Below, piece by piece: positions 1-6,278 of a DNA stretch of 8,887 nucleotides (its first letter is position 1; the number at the start of each line of letters is the position of its first letter). Origin of the DNA: Oscillospiraceae bacterium (GTDB lineage: Bacteria; Bacillota; Clostridia; Oscillospirales; Oscillospiraceae); contig JAFZQQ010000470.1 of the NCBI GenBank assembly GCA_017620315.1, positions 1-8,887 of the forward strand, written 5' to 3'. Position numbers and translations under genes: made by a program. The notes beneath the pieces are model-generated. The model had not been told where the DNA came from. It did no database searches and saw nothing but the letters and a program-made list of their open reading frames with translations.

Positions 1-45
1 ATAGACCTGATGTCCGAGGGAAAGGCGAGCTTTATCCCCGATTGA
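1..45 (+). CDS. C-terminal end of an upstream gene, possibly cell-division protein FtsQ/DivIB (partial)
   Basis: The frame beginning at base 1 reads IDLMSEGKASFIPD and then stops at TGA. Only the last 14 residues are inside the window. An ending of the form I-D-[LV]-x(4)-[GR]-[KR]-A-x-F-x-P is, from memory, typical of FtsQ/DivIB proteins of Clostridia. FtsQ is a single-pass membrane protein of the divisome, and its gene commonly lies just before ftsZ in the dcw cluster, which fits the next gene. So short a fragment cannot prove the identity. The minus strand is also open across bases 1-220, which is the competing reading. Confidence 0.45.
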   Translation: MDLMSEGKASFIPD

Positions 46-405
46 GGCAAAACCGAACAATACGCGGCGCACGTCCTGCCTGCATAAATGTCCGTCATTG
101 ATCTCGTTCAGGATGCTTTGCGGAATTTTGTGCCATCTGCCGAGATTTCCGGCCGCACGATCCGCTGACCTGTATAATGCGGCATTGCTTTGTAAAAAAA
201 TTAAAAGTTTTTTCAATCTACTATTGACCGCACGAAAAAAGAGTTATAGAATAACAATGATGTGGCATATACTTTATATTGTGCTTTTTTTGACGAAAGT
301 ACCGGGATGGGCACTACGGGCGTGAACCACGGCGCGGACTCCGCTATCTGTCCGGACTCCGGGAGACAGTGTTGAAAAGGCATTTTACAGTAGGAGGAAC
401 CGAAT
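46..405. other. Intergenic region upstream of ftsZ
   Basis: This stretch of about 360 bases has no convincing gene. It becomes AT-rich between about 190 and 300 and contains the likely ftsZ promoter at 224-252. The transcribed leader would be about 147 bases, longer than usual. It carries CGGACTCCG twice, at 335-343 and 353-361, 18 bases apart, and a CTGTC...GACAG inverted pair between about 348 and 369. No known riboswitch fold was recognised. A lone TATAAT at 173-178 has no matching -35 element. Confidence 0.6.
224..252 (+). promoter_or_regulatory. Probable sigma-A promoter of ftsZ
   Basis: A -35 box TTGACC (224-229) and a -10 box TAGAAT (247-252) are separated by exactly 17 bases, in an AT-rich stretch with A and T runs just upstream. 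Each box matches the consensus at five of six positions. Transcription would start near base 259, giving a leader of about 147 bases before the ftsZ start codon. Confidence 0.6.
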
Positions 406-1689
406 ATGGCTTTCGGACTGGAACCCGGACAGGAGAGCGTTGTAAAGATCAAGGTCATCGGAGTTGGCGGCGGCGGCAACAATGTTGTTAACCGTATGGT
501 GCGTTCCGGCTCGCGCGGCGTTGATTTTGTCGCGGTGAACACCGACAAACAGGCGCTTGACGCTTCAAACGCAAATTATAAGATCCAAATAGGTGAGAAA
601 ACGACGCACGGAAAGGGCGCGGGCTCCGATCCGGAGGTCGGCCGCAAGAGCGCGGAGGAAAGCCGCGCGCAGATCGCCAAGGCGCTTGAGGACACCGATA
701 TGGTGTTCGTCACCGCGGGCATGGGCGGCGGAACCGGAACAGGCGGCGCGCCCATCGTCGCCGAGATCGCGCGGGAGGCCGGGATACTTACGGTCGGCGT
801 AGTCACAAAGCCCTTCGGTTTTGAGGGGCGTCGCCGTATGCTTCAGGCCGAGAAGGGCATCGACGAGCTGCGCGAAAAGGTCGACTCGCTGGTCATCATC
901 CCGAACGAGCGCCTCAAGCACGCAACAGACCAGAAGATAACCTTTGCAAACGCCTTTGAGATAGCGGACGATGTGCTTCGCCAGGCGGTGCAGAGCATTT
1001 CCGACCTTATCCGTGACACCGGATTCATCAATCTGGACTTTGCGGACGTCACGACCATCATGAAGAACGCGGGGCTTGCGCACATGGGCGTCGGCCGCGC
1101 GGCAGGAAAGGGCAAGGCGGAGGAAGCCGCTCTTATGGCGATCTCCAGCCCGCTGCTCGAAACCAGCATCAACGGCGCTCATGGCGTACTTATCAACATC
1201 ACCGGTTCTGAGGATATCGGGCTTGAGGAGGTCGAGCAGGCTGCGTCCCTCGTTCAAGAGGCCGTGCATCCCGACGCGATCACCATCTTCGGCGCGACCT
1301 TTGACGAAACGATGGACGACGAGATCCGCGTGACTGTTATTGCCACAGGCTTTGATGAAGACAAAAAGGAACCGCCCGCAGTCCTTACCGTGCGCGAGCG
1401 CGAGATCCTTGAGAGGAATTCGATGAGCGTTCAGCCCACCGTGCAGACACAGGCGGCAGAGCCTGCTCCCGCTCCGGCGCAGAGCGCCGTGCAGACGGAG
1501 CCCGCTCCCAGCGTGGCGGCCGCACCGGCAGCCGCACCCGCTCCGGCATCTGCGCCCGCTCCGGCATCTGCGCCCGCTCCGGCGCCTGCACCCGCTCCGA
1601 CGCCGGCTCCCGCGCCCGCTCCCGAGCCGGAGGAGCCCGAGGACGATCCGTTTGCGGATATCTTCAAGATCTTCAACCGCAACAACTGA
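406..1689 (+). CDS. ftsZ: Cell division protein FtsZ
   Basis: FtsZ is the tubulin-like GTPase that polymerises at mid-cell into the Z ring and recruits the divisome. The 427-residue product has GGGGNN near residues 21-26, the tubulin signature GGGTGTG at 108-114 and the catalytic T7 loop NLDFADV at 209-215. The GTPase core ends near residue 318. After it come a linker rich in Ala-Pro (about 343-408) and an acidic tail ending in [15 protein letters not shown]. The tail lacks the usual (D/E)-I-P-x-F-L-R type peptide that binds FtsA, SepF or ZapA-like partners, so it is either lineage-specific or divergent. The ATG at 406 has AGGAGG at 392-397, and core length and order are normal. The gene stands alone between its own promoter and terminator; sporulation genes such as spoIIGA, often next in Clostridia, do not follow. 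Confidence 0.98.
   Translation: MAFGLEPGQESVVKIKVIGVGGGGNNVVNRMVRSGSRGVDFVAVNTDKQALDASNANYKIQIGEKTTHGKGAGSDPEVGRKSAEESRAQIAKALEDTDMVFVTAGMGGGTGTGGAPIVAEIAREAGILTVGVVTKPFGFEGRRRMLQAEKGIDELREKVDSLVIIPNERLKHATDQKITFANAFEIADDVLRQAVQSISDLIRDTGFINLDFADVTTIMKNAGLAHMGVGRAAGKGKAEEAALMAISSPLLETSINGAHGVLINITGSEDIGLEEVEQAASLVQEAVHPDAITIFGATFDETMDDEIRVTVIATGFDEDKKEPPAVLTVREREILERNSMSVQPTVQTQAAEPAPAPAQSAVQTEPAPSVAAAPAAAPAPASAPAPASAPAPAPAPAPTPAPAPAPEPEEPEDDPFADIFKIFNRNN
1534..1605 (+). repeat. 18-bp tandem repeat within the ftsZ linker (4 units)
   Basis: Four consecutive 18-base units begin at 1534, 1552, 1570 and 1588, each close to GCGCCCGCTCCGGCATCT. They encode six-residue Ala-Pro-Ala-Pro-Ala-(Ser/Pro/Thr) blocks. 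The first two units differ at one base, and the later two have drifted. The frame is preserved, so the linker could lengthen or shorten by replication slippage without disrupting FtsZ. Confidence 0.85.
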
Positions 1690-1728
1690 GCACCGGTGAA
1701 TTACAGAAAAAACAGGAAAAAATATCCG

Positions 1729-1763
1729 GACTCCGCAGAAAATGGTTCTGCGGAGTCTTTTTT
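1729..1763 (+). terminator. Rho-independent terminator of ftsZ
   Basis: A 12-bp perfect stem, GACTCCGCAGAA (1729-1740) pairing with TTCTGCGGAGTC (1746-1757), has a 5-base loop and is followed by six T (1758-1763). It lies 40 bases after the ftsZ stop codon and separates ftsZ transcription from spoIVB. Confidence 0.92.
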
Positions 1764-1920
1764 ACGCTTGCTTCGCGTTTCGGCAGAATCCGCCATAGCA
1801 GAACGGTAAAATTTTAGAAGATATAGTTTACGCAAAAATGCAGATATTAATGCTGCCGTGCGAATGATTTCTCGCAAATTTTTCGTTCGGCGGACAAACA
1901 GAATCGTAAGGAGGGGTGAG

Positions 1921-2967
1921 ATGAGCTCTCTTTCAAGCCGCGTGACCGCCGTGTGCCTGGCGCTGCTGTTCAGCTTCACTGCTTATGCGCCCGGCGCAAG
2001 GGCGGAGGCTTTGCGTGCGCAGACGGACGGGGGTGTGCGCTGCCTTGTTCCGGTGGGTCATACGGTGGGCGTAAAGCTGTTTGCCGACGGCGTGCTGGTG
2101 GTCGGGCTTTCCGACGGTGAAACCCCCGCGAGGACGAGCGGACTGAGGGAAGGCGACGTTTTGATCTCTTTCAACGGCATTGAACTGGACTCGACAGAGC
2201 GTCTTCAGCAGCTTCTCGCAGAGAACGGAGAGGCGCGGGCTACCCTGAGCGTAAAACGCGGCTCGCAGACGCTCACGCTGCCCGTATCGCCGTGCGAGGG
2301 CGAGGACGGAACGGTCAGGCTCGGCGCGTGGATACGCGACAGCATGGCCGGAATAGGCACCATGACCTTCTACGACCCACAGACCGGCGCGTTCGGAGCG
2401 TTGGGGCACGGCGTCACGGATGTCGACACCGGCGCTCTTATGCCGCTGGAGCGCGGCAGCATAATGGACGCGACAGTCAAGGCCGTAAAGCGGGGGGAAA
2501 AGGGCTCGCCCGGCGAGCTGCGCGGAGACTTTGACCTGACGTGCGACAGCGGCAGCCTGAACGCAAATACGAGCTGCGGTATATTCGGCAGAATTACGGG
2601 CGAGAGCAATGCGATCACGGAACAGAAAACGGTTCCGATCGCGCAACGGGGCGAGGTCAGAACGGGAAAAGCGACGATACTCGCAAACATCGCGGGAGAC
2701 GAGGTGGGCGAGTATGACGTCGAAATCGAGCGTATCTATACCTCGCTGTCGCCGACGCGGAATATGCTTGTTCGCGTTACTGACCCGGAGCTTCTTGAAA
2801 AGACCGGAGGCATCGTGCAGGGAATGAGCGGAAGCCCCATTCTGCAGGACGGAAGACTGGTCGGCGCGGTGACGCATGTTCTTGTCAACGATTCCACGCG
2901 CGGGTATGGGATATTGATTGAAAATATGCTGGCCGCGGCGAAGCTGGAAGGCGAGAAAGCCTCATAA
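1921..2967 (+). CDS. spoIVB: Stage IV sporulation protein B, SpoIVB serine peptidase (family S55)
   Basis: SpoIVB is secreted by the forespore into the space facing the mother cell. There it cleaves SpoIVFA, releasing SpoIVFB to process pro-sigma-K. The 348-residue product has an N-terminal hydrophobic segment (about 7-27) ending in ARA-EA as signal or anchor, a PDZ domain (about 55-125) with GLREGDVLISFNG, and the S55 peptidase domain. That domain contains FGALGHGVTD (His163), RVTDPELL (Asp288) and GIVQGMSGSPI (Ser303). The Asp-to-Ser distance of 15 and His-to-Ser distance of 140 agree closely with the Bacillus triad as I recall it (His236, Asp363, Ser378). I chose the ATG at 1921 over the in-frame ATG at 1858 because AAGGAGGGG (1908-1916) precedes it and a signal segment follows directly. 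The usual neighbours recN and spo0A are absent. A forespore (sigma-G/F) promoter is expected, but I could not identify one with confidence. Confidence 0.95.
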   Translation: MSSLSSRVTAVCLALLFSFTAYAPGARAEALRAQTDGGVRCLVPVGHTVGVKLFADGVLVVGLSDGETPARTSGLREGDVLISFNGIELDSTERLQQLLAENGEARATLSVKRGSQTLTLPVSPCEGEDGTVRLGAWIRDSMAGIGTMTFYDPQTGAFGALGHGVTDVDTGALMPLERGSIMDATVKAVKRGEKGSPGELRGDFDLTCDSGSLNANTSCGIFGRITGESNAITEQKTVPIAQRGEVRTGKATILANIAGDEVGEYDVEIERIYTSLSPTRNMLVRVTDPELLEKTGGIVQGMSGSPILQDGRLVGAVTHVLVNDSTRGYGILIENMLAAAKLEGEKAS

Positions 2968-2979
2968 AATACGGCAGGG

Positions 2980-3032
2980 CCCCGGAGCGGTTCGATACTT
3001 TCTGAAGCCGGACCGCTCCGGGGTTGTTTTTT
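2980..3032 (+). terminator. Rho-independent terminator of spoIVB
   Basis: A 12-bp GC-rich stem, CCCCGGAGCGGT (2980-2991) pairing with ACCGCTCCGGGG (3012-3023), has a 20-base loop and is followed by TTGTTTTTT. It starts 13 bases past the spoIVB stop codon and separates spoIVB from the ymdB group. Confidence 0.9.
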
Positions 3033-3052
3033 GCCCGAATACGGTATATAAT
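3024..3052 (+). promoter_or_regulatory. Possible sigma-A promoter of the ymdB gene group
   Basis: A perfect -10 box TATAAT (3047-3052) lies 17 bases after TTGTTT (3024-3029), a weak -35 that overlaps the T-tract of the spoIVB terminator. It is the only promoter-like site between the terminator and ymdB, and a promoter is needed there. The weak -35 keeps confidence modest. Confidence 0.4.
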
Positions 3053-3086
3053 TATTTTGGAGTAATATAGAGAGGAGCAACGAGTC

Positions 3087-3863
3087 GTGCGGTATAATAT
3101 CCTTGCCGTCGGCGATGTGGTCGGGCAGAACGGACTAAGGCATCTGAAGAAGCATCTGCGTGAGGTGCAGAAGCTTTATGATATCAGCTTTACGGTCGTG
3201 AACGGCGAAAACGCACAGATGGTAGGACTGACGCGCGAGGATGCGGAAGTGATGTTCTCCGCGGGCGCCGACGTCATTACGCTGGGGAACCACACCTTCG
3301 GGAAGATGAGCATTGCCCAGTTTCTTGACGACTGCCCGTACATCCTTCGTCCCGCTAATCTTGGAGACCGCGCTCCGGGACGCGGCTGCGGCGTATTCGG
3401 TTGCGGACACATAGATATCCGGGTGATCAACCTGATCGGCAGGGTCGACATGAAGAGTATGTCGGATAATCCGTTCAAGACGGTCGACAGGCTGCTCGGA
3501 AGCGGTGAAAAGCCCCGCTTTACTCTTGTTGATTTTCACGCTGAAGCGACCAGCGAAAAGCTCGCGATGGCATACTATCTTGACGGAAGAGTCAGCGCAC
3601 TTTGGGGTACCCACACACACGTGCCTACGGCCGACGAGGAGATTTTCCCGAAGGGAACGGGTTATATATCGGATATCGGCATGACCGGTCCGGTTCGAGG
3701 CGTGCTGGGAGTCGACCCGCAACAGTCGGTCGAGGGCTTTCTCGGCGGGCTTCCCGGAAGATATCGCTCCGCGGAGGGCGAGTGCAAGCTCCAGGGCGTG
3801 GTTTTCTCGCTTGATGATGCGACAGGCTTTTGTACGTCGGTGGAAAGAATTACCATAATGTAG
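3087..3863 (+). CDS. ymdB: YmdB-family metallophosphoesterase (cyclic nucleotide phosphodiesterase-like)
   Basis: The family is a cytoplasmic binuclear metallophosphoesterase (TIGR00282 type). Bacillus YmdB hydrolyses 2',3'-cyclic nucleotides in vitro, has been linked to RNase Y, and affects biofilm and other developmental choices. The 258-residue product is full length; B. subtilis YmdB has about 264. The metal ligands are all visible: Asp10 in VGDVVG, Glu41-Asn42 in NGENA, Asn68-His69 in TLGNHT, His151 in VDFHAEATSE, and His176 and His178 in WGTHTHVPTAD. The closing YISDIGMTGP segment is also characteristic. The start is GTG at 3087, with GAGGAG at 3072-3077. The partner gene rny, next to ymdB in Bacillus, is not in the window. 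Instead a second phosphoesterase follows after 13 bases, suggesting co-transcription. Confidence 0.95.
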   Translation: MRYNILAVGDVVGQNGLRHLKKHLREVQKLYDISFTVVNGENAQMVGLTREDAEVMFSAGADVITLGNHTFGKMSIAQFLDDCPYILRPANLGDRAPGRGCGVFGCGHIDIRVINLIGRVDMKSMSDNPFKTVDRLLGSGEKPRFTLVDFHAEATSEKLAMAYYLDGRVSALWGTHTHVPTADEEIFPKGTGYISDIGMTGPVRGVLGVDPQQSVEGFLGGLPGRYRSAEGECKLQGVVFSLDDATGFCTSVERITIM

Positions 3864-3876
3864 GTATACTGTTATT

Positions 3877-4968
3877 ATGTCAATTAGAATCATGCACGCT
3901 GCCGACTTTCATCTTGACAGTCCGTTTGCAGGCCTGTCGGGAGAACAGGCAAAACTGCGCCGCAGGGAGAGCAGGTTCCTGCCCCAGCGATTGGCAGATT
4001 ATGTAAACCAAAACGATATTCAGGTCGTACTGCTCGCCGGCGACCTTTTTGACGGCGACGCGGTTTACAGAGAGACGGCCGAGCAGCTGGCGGGAGCGCT
4101 GGCCTCTATGCGGGCGAGGGTTTTCATATCTCCCGGGAACCATGACTATTACTCGCGGCATTCGTTCTACGCCTCGTATGAGCTGCCGGACAATGTTCAC
4201 GTGTTCAGATCCGGCGCTGTGGAGCGCGTTGAGCTTCCGGAGCTTTCATGCGCTGTATACGGCGCCGCATTTACCTCACCGACGCAGGAGACAAGTCTTC
4301 TTGAGGGCTTTTCGGCACCGGACGATGGCATGCTGCACCTTATGGTGCTCCACGCAGAGCTTGGCGCGTCGGTATCGCGCTACGATCCGATCACGCGCGA
4401 ACAAATCGCCGCGTCACGTCTGGACTATCTCGCACTTGGGCATTTGCACTCCTTCGACGGGGTGCATACCGCGGGAGGGACTGCTTATGCCTACTCGGGC
4501 TGCACGGAGGGCAGAGGCTTTGACGAATGCGGTGAAAAAGGCTTTCTGTGCGGCAGCGTGGATAGGGAACAGGTTGACATAAGATTTGTGCCTTTTTCAA
4601 TGCGGCGATATCACAGCCTCAAAGCCGACGTGACGGACAAAGATCCTGAGACGGCACTGCTTGAAATAATGCCGGAAACAGCATTGAGCGACCTTTGCCG
4701 TATTGCCTTCGTTGGAGAGAGCGACGAGTATGGAGTAGACATAAAAACGTTGACTGAGGAATTTTCCCGCCGTTTTTACAGCCTGACGCTCAACGACGAG
4801 ACGCATATCAGGCGCGATGTGTGGGACAAGGCGCAGGAGGACTCTCTCAGGGGATTGTTCCTGCGCGAGCTGCGAAAGAGATATGACGCCGCCGGCGACG
4901 GGGAGCGGACAGAAATAGAGCGTGCCGCGCGCTTTGGCCTGGCGGCGCTGGACAAAAGAGATTTATAA
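3877..4968 (+). CDS. YhaO/SbcD-like metallophosphoesterase, putative DNA repair exonuclease subunit
   Basis: This 363-residue protein has the calcineurin-like metallophosphoesterase motifs of the Mre11/SbcD family: ADFHLDS (Asp10, His12), GDLFD (Asp56), GNHDYY (Asn88, His89), His159 in VLHAE, and GHLH (His189, His191). Residues after about 240 form the variable cap or dimerisation region. Family members are Mn-dependent nucleases that normally act with an SbcC/Rad50-type ATPase; in Bacillus the close relative YhaO is paired with YhaN. No such ATPase gene follows here, so the partner must be encoded elsewhere or be absent. The ATG at 3877 has only a weak Shine-Dalgarno match (TAGGT, overlapping the ymdB stop), so translational coupling with ymdB, 13 bases upstream, is likely. 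The exact substrate is unknown. Confidence 0.88.
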   Translation: MSIRIMHAADFHLDSPFAGLSGEQAKLRRRESRFLPQRLADYVNQNDIQVVLLAGDLFDGDAVYRETAEQLAGALASMRARVFISPGNHDYYSRHSFYASYELPDNVHVFRSGAVERVELPELSCAVYGAAFTSPTQETSLLEGFSAPDDGMLHLMVLHAELGASVSRYDPITREQIAASRLDYLALGHLHSFDGVHTAGGTAYAYSGCTEGRGFDECGEKGFLCGSVDREQVDIRFVPFSMRRYHSLKADVTDKDPETALLEIMPETALSDLCRIAFVGESDEYGVDIKTLTEEFSRRFYSLTLNDETHIRRDVWDKAQEDSLRGLFLRELRKRYDAAGDGERTEIERAARFGLAALDKRDL

Positions 4969-4981
4969 TGGGAGGAACAAG

Positions 4982-5284
4982 ATGGACGACAGATTTTACA
5001 TGAAGCTCGGGAAACTGCACATCGAGCAATCGGAGAAGGAGAAGGCCCTCAACTTCGGGATCGAGGGCAAGGAGGGCGGAGGCTTTTTCACTTTGCCGCT
5101 CAGCGCGCGCGGCGTACTGCGTGCCGCCGGAGCGTTTGGAGTGACGCTTGCGATGAGGCGGATCAAAAAGAAACTGCATCTGACCGACAACAGGAAAAAG
5201 GATGCGCAGCGCAAACAGGAGAACGCGCTGAAAAGGCTTGATTTCGGCAAAAAGGGCGGCTTCGGCGGCGGAAAGCGTAAATAA
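4982..5284 (+). CDS. Small basic protein of unknown function
   Basis: I do not recognise this 100-residue protein. It starts with MDDRFYMKLGKLHIEQSE. A glycine-containing, moderately hydrophobic middle (about 30-60, including FFTLPLSARGV and AAGAFGVTLAM) follows, too short and broken to be a confident membrane span. The C-terminal half is very basic and ends with GKKGGFGGGKRK. The overall charge and lysine/glycine tail suggest nucleic-acid or membrane-surface binding; this is inference only. I chose the ATG at 4982 because GGGAGG at 4970-4975 precedes it. An upstream in-frame start at 4922 would overlap the previous gene by 47 bases and has no such site. It follows the YhaO-like gene by 13 bases and is probably the last gene of the ymdB transcript. 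Confidence 0.75.
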   Translation: MDDRFYMKLGKLHIEQSEKEKALNFGIEGKEGGGFFTLPLSARGVLRAAGAFGVTLAMRRIKKKLHLTDNRKKDAQRKQENALKRLDFGKKGGFGGGKRK

Positions 5285-5311
5285 AAAACGGAACGGCGCA
5301 GCGCCGTTCCG
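5282..5311 (-). terminator. Rho-independent terminator of the minus-strand coiled-coil gene, shared convergent hairpin
   Basis: A 10-bp stem, CGGAACGGCG (5289-5298) with CGCCGTTCCG (5302-5311), lies between two converging genes. Read on the minus strand it is followed by TTTTTTATT, a proper T-tract, and it sits just past the stop of the 5320-5688 gene. Read on the plus strand it is followed by CAAAG, so it is a poorer terminator for the ymdB group and may let some plus-strand transcription run on antisense. Confidence 0.8.
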
Positions 5312-5319
5312 CAAAGTTG

Positions 5320-5688
5320 CTATCCGCGGTTGAAGAAGTTCGACACCTTTGCAAGAGGTTCGACAATATCCGCGAGGTCGTTAATAGCTTTGTTGAGCGT
5401 TTCAAAATCGACTGAGTTGAATTTTTCCATAGCCTCGGCCACAGCCTCGGAGTTGTCGGCGACCAGCTTGTTGGCGGAGTCGGCGGCTTCGTTGGCGGCG
5501 ACGAGCGCCGCGTCTGCCGTTTCGACCAGCGAGTCTATTCCCTCAAGCGTGACACCGATGCGATCCAGCGTGTCAAGTGCCCGCGGCACAAGTATCGCCG
5601 CAGCAGCGCACGCCACCGCGAGCAGCAGCGCGAGCAGGCATACGCCGATGCGCGAGCAGCGCAAAAGCTTTTTTACGTCAGCATCCAT
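5320..5688 (-). CDS. Small membrane-anchored coiled-coil protein, unknown function
   Basis: This 122-residue protein has a short basic N-terminus (MDADVKKLLRCSR), one strong transmembrane helix (about 13-35) and a long Ala/Asp/Glu-rich helical region (about 38-118) with heptad-like hydrophobic spacing. It ends in PLAKVSNFFNRG. The positive charge before the helix predicts a cytoplasmic N-terminus and an external helical part. The architecture resembles small DUF948-like or chemoreceptor-linker-like proteins, but I cannot assign a family. The ATG at 5688 is preceded by GGAGG (5698-5702 on this strand). It has its own strong promoter starting inside the end of the upstream amidase-like gene, 40 bases away, so it can be expressed independently. 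A role at the cell surface is inference. Confidence 0.8.
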   Translation of the reverse strand: MDADVKKLLRCSRIGVCLLALLLAVACAAAAILVPRALDTLDRIGVTLEGIDSLVETADAALVAANEAADSANKLVADNSEAVAEAMEKFNSVDFETLNKAINDLADIVEPLAKVSNFFNRG

Positions 5689-5710
5689 TTTTTATCGCCT
5701 CCAATTGTGT

Positions 5711-5739
5711 ATTATACCATGCCGCATCCTATTTGTAAA
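5711..5739 (-). promoter_or_regulatory. Strong sigma-A promoter for the coiled-coil protein gene
   Basis: On the minus strand, -35 TTTACA (5734-5739) and -10 TATAAT (5711-5716) are exactly 17 bases apart, matching the consensus at 11 of 12 positions. The -35 box overlaps the last codons of the amidase-like gene. Transcription would start near 5704, leaving a leader of only about 16 bases that consists mainly of the ribosome binding site. Confidence 0.7.
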
Positions 5740-6226
5740 CGCCTGTGATGTGCAGATAGCGTATGCGCGTGAACTCATAGCTCGACAGCGGCCGGTAATC
5801 GGCGTCATAGCTGTGCGCGGCGACGAGGATGCTGTCAAGGCCGCGCGGCTCGTCCACGGAGACGACGACCGGCGTGTGCGCCCAGCGTGCCCCGTCATAT
5901 GAGAGCTGCACGACGTCGCCGGGCTCGACATCTCCGAGACGGGCTTCGTACGCTGCCGGCCCCGGGGCGGAGCGTGCGCGCGTAAGATAGTTATAAAGGT
6001 ATACAACGCCTGTCCAGGCAGGCGCTTTTCTGTTCGGATCGATATAGTACCAGCCAAAATCGGGCGTATAATCCATGACAAGGGAGCCAGCGAAGATACA
6101 TTGAGAGGCGAAATTCGTGCAATCTCCGCCGAGACTCTCATAATCGTAAAACCGGGGGTTCCTTCCGTAAGCCCATGCGTGAGCGTAGCTTACGGCGGCT
6201 GAGCGGTCATATGGACGCAGTATCAC
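5729..6226 (-). CDS. Amidase-domain protein (papain-like fold, Amidase_6 type)
   Basis: The 165-residue protein resembles the 'putative amidase domain' family (Amidase_6), a Cys-His papain-like fold related to CHAP and NlpC/P60 enzymes, many of which act on peptidoglycan peptides. Visible marks are YDRSAAVSYAHAWAYGRNP at the N-terminus, GGDCTNFASQC with candidate nucleophile Cys36, GDVVQLSYDG, and WAHTPVVV with candidate base His117. AAHSYDADYRPLSSY near the end is also family-like. There is no signal peptide and no extra binding domain; the domain alone makes up the protein. It therefore either stays in the cytoplasm or leaves by another route. The start is GTG at 6226 with GGGAGGG six bases upstream (6233-6239). 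It is divergent from the LsrB-like gene. The natural substrate is unknown. Confidence 0.85.
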   Translation of the reverse strand: MILRPYDRSAAVSYAHAWAYGRNPRFYDYESLGGDCTNFASQCIFAGSLVMDYTPDFGWYYIDPNRKAPAWTGVVYLYNYLTRARSAPGPAAYEARLGDVEPGDVVQLSYDGARWAHTPVVVSVDEPRGLDSILVAAHSYDADYRPLSSYEFTRIRYLHITGVYK

Positions 6227-6247
6227 AGCGAGCCCTCCCTTCGCGCT

Positions 6248-6253
6248 ATTATA
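6248..6253 (-). promoter_or_regulatory. Possible -10 element of the amidase-like gene promoter
   Basis: On the minus strand TATAAT lies 22 bases before the GTG start, so the leader would be about 15 bases. The hexamer 17 bases upstream is TTCTTT, a poor -35. The wider sequence CATATAATA also fits the -10 pattern of late mother-cell sigma-K promoters, but no matching -35 was found at the right distance. The sigma factor is therefore undecided. Confidence 0.35.
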
Positions 6254-6278
6254 TGCGCACGCAATTCGTGAAAGAATA

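Noticed and set aside
134..147. 14-base identity CATCTGCCGAGATT shared with the Sel1 gene near 8672
   Set aside because: It is a single short match with no surrounding similarity, and in the Sel1 gene it encodes the conserved N-L-G-R-C repeat core. It is most likely chance.
1..220. Minus-strand open frame running off the left edge
   Set aside because: The frame is open, but its peptide is not recognisable and has no ribosome site. It runs antisense to the FtsQ-like tail. It remains a possible alternative if the FtsQ reading is wrong.
98..325. Plus-strand open frame of 75 codons upstream of ftsZ
   Set aside because: It has no ribosome binding site, the peptide does not look like a protein family, and it overlaps the probable ftsZ promoter.
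565..1269. Long minus-strand open frame (234 codons) inside ftsZ
   Set aside because: It is antisense to a well-conserved ftsZ core. Long antisense frames are expected in GC-rich genes, and it has no ribosome site or recognisable domain.
1805..1813. GGTAAAATT as a sigma-F type -10 box upstream of spoIVB
   Set aside because: It fits the GGNNANANT pattern, but no acceptable GYATA -35 lies at the right distance (best is GAATC). A nine-base loose pattern is likely by chance.
1858..1920. Upstream ATG start for spoIVB (21 extra residues)
   Set aside because: It has no ribosome site and would place a very basic stretch before the signal segment, while the ATG at 1921 has AAGGAGGGG in the ideal place.
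1933..2877. Minus-strand open frame of 314 codons inside spoIVB
   Set aside because: It is antisense to SpoIVB, which has an intact catalytic triad and PDZ domain. The frame is His/Arg-rich, typical of a shadow frame.
5330..5902. Plus-strand open frame rich in Ser/Ala over the coiled-coil gene
   Set aside because: It is the complement of an Ala/Glu-rich helical gene that has a strong promoter and ribosome site on the minus strand.
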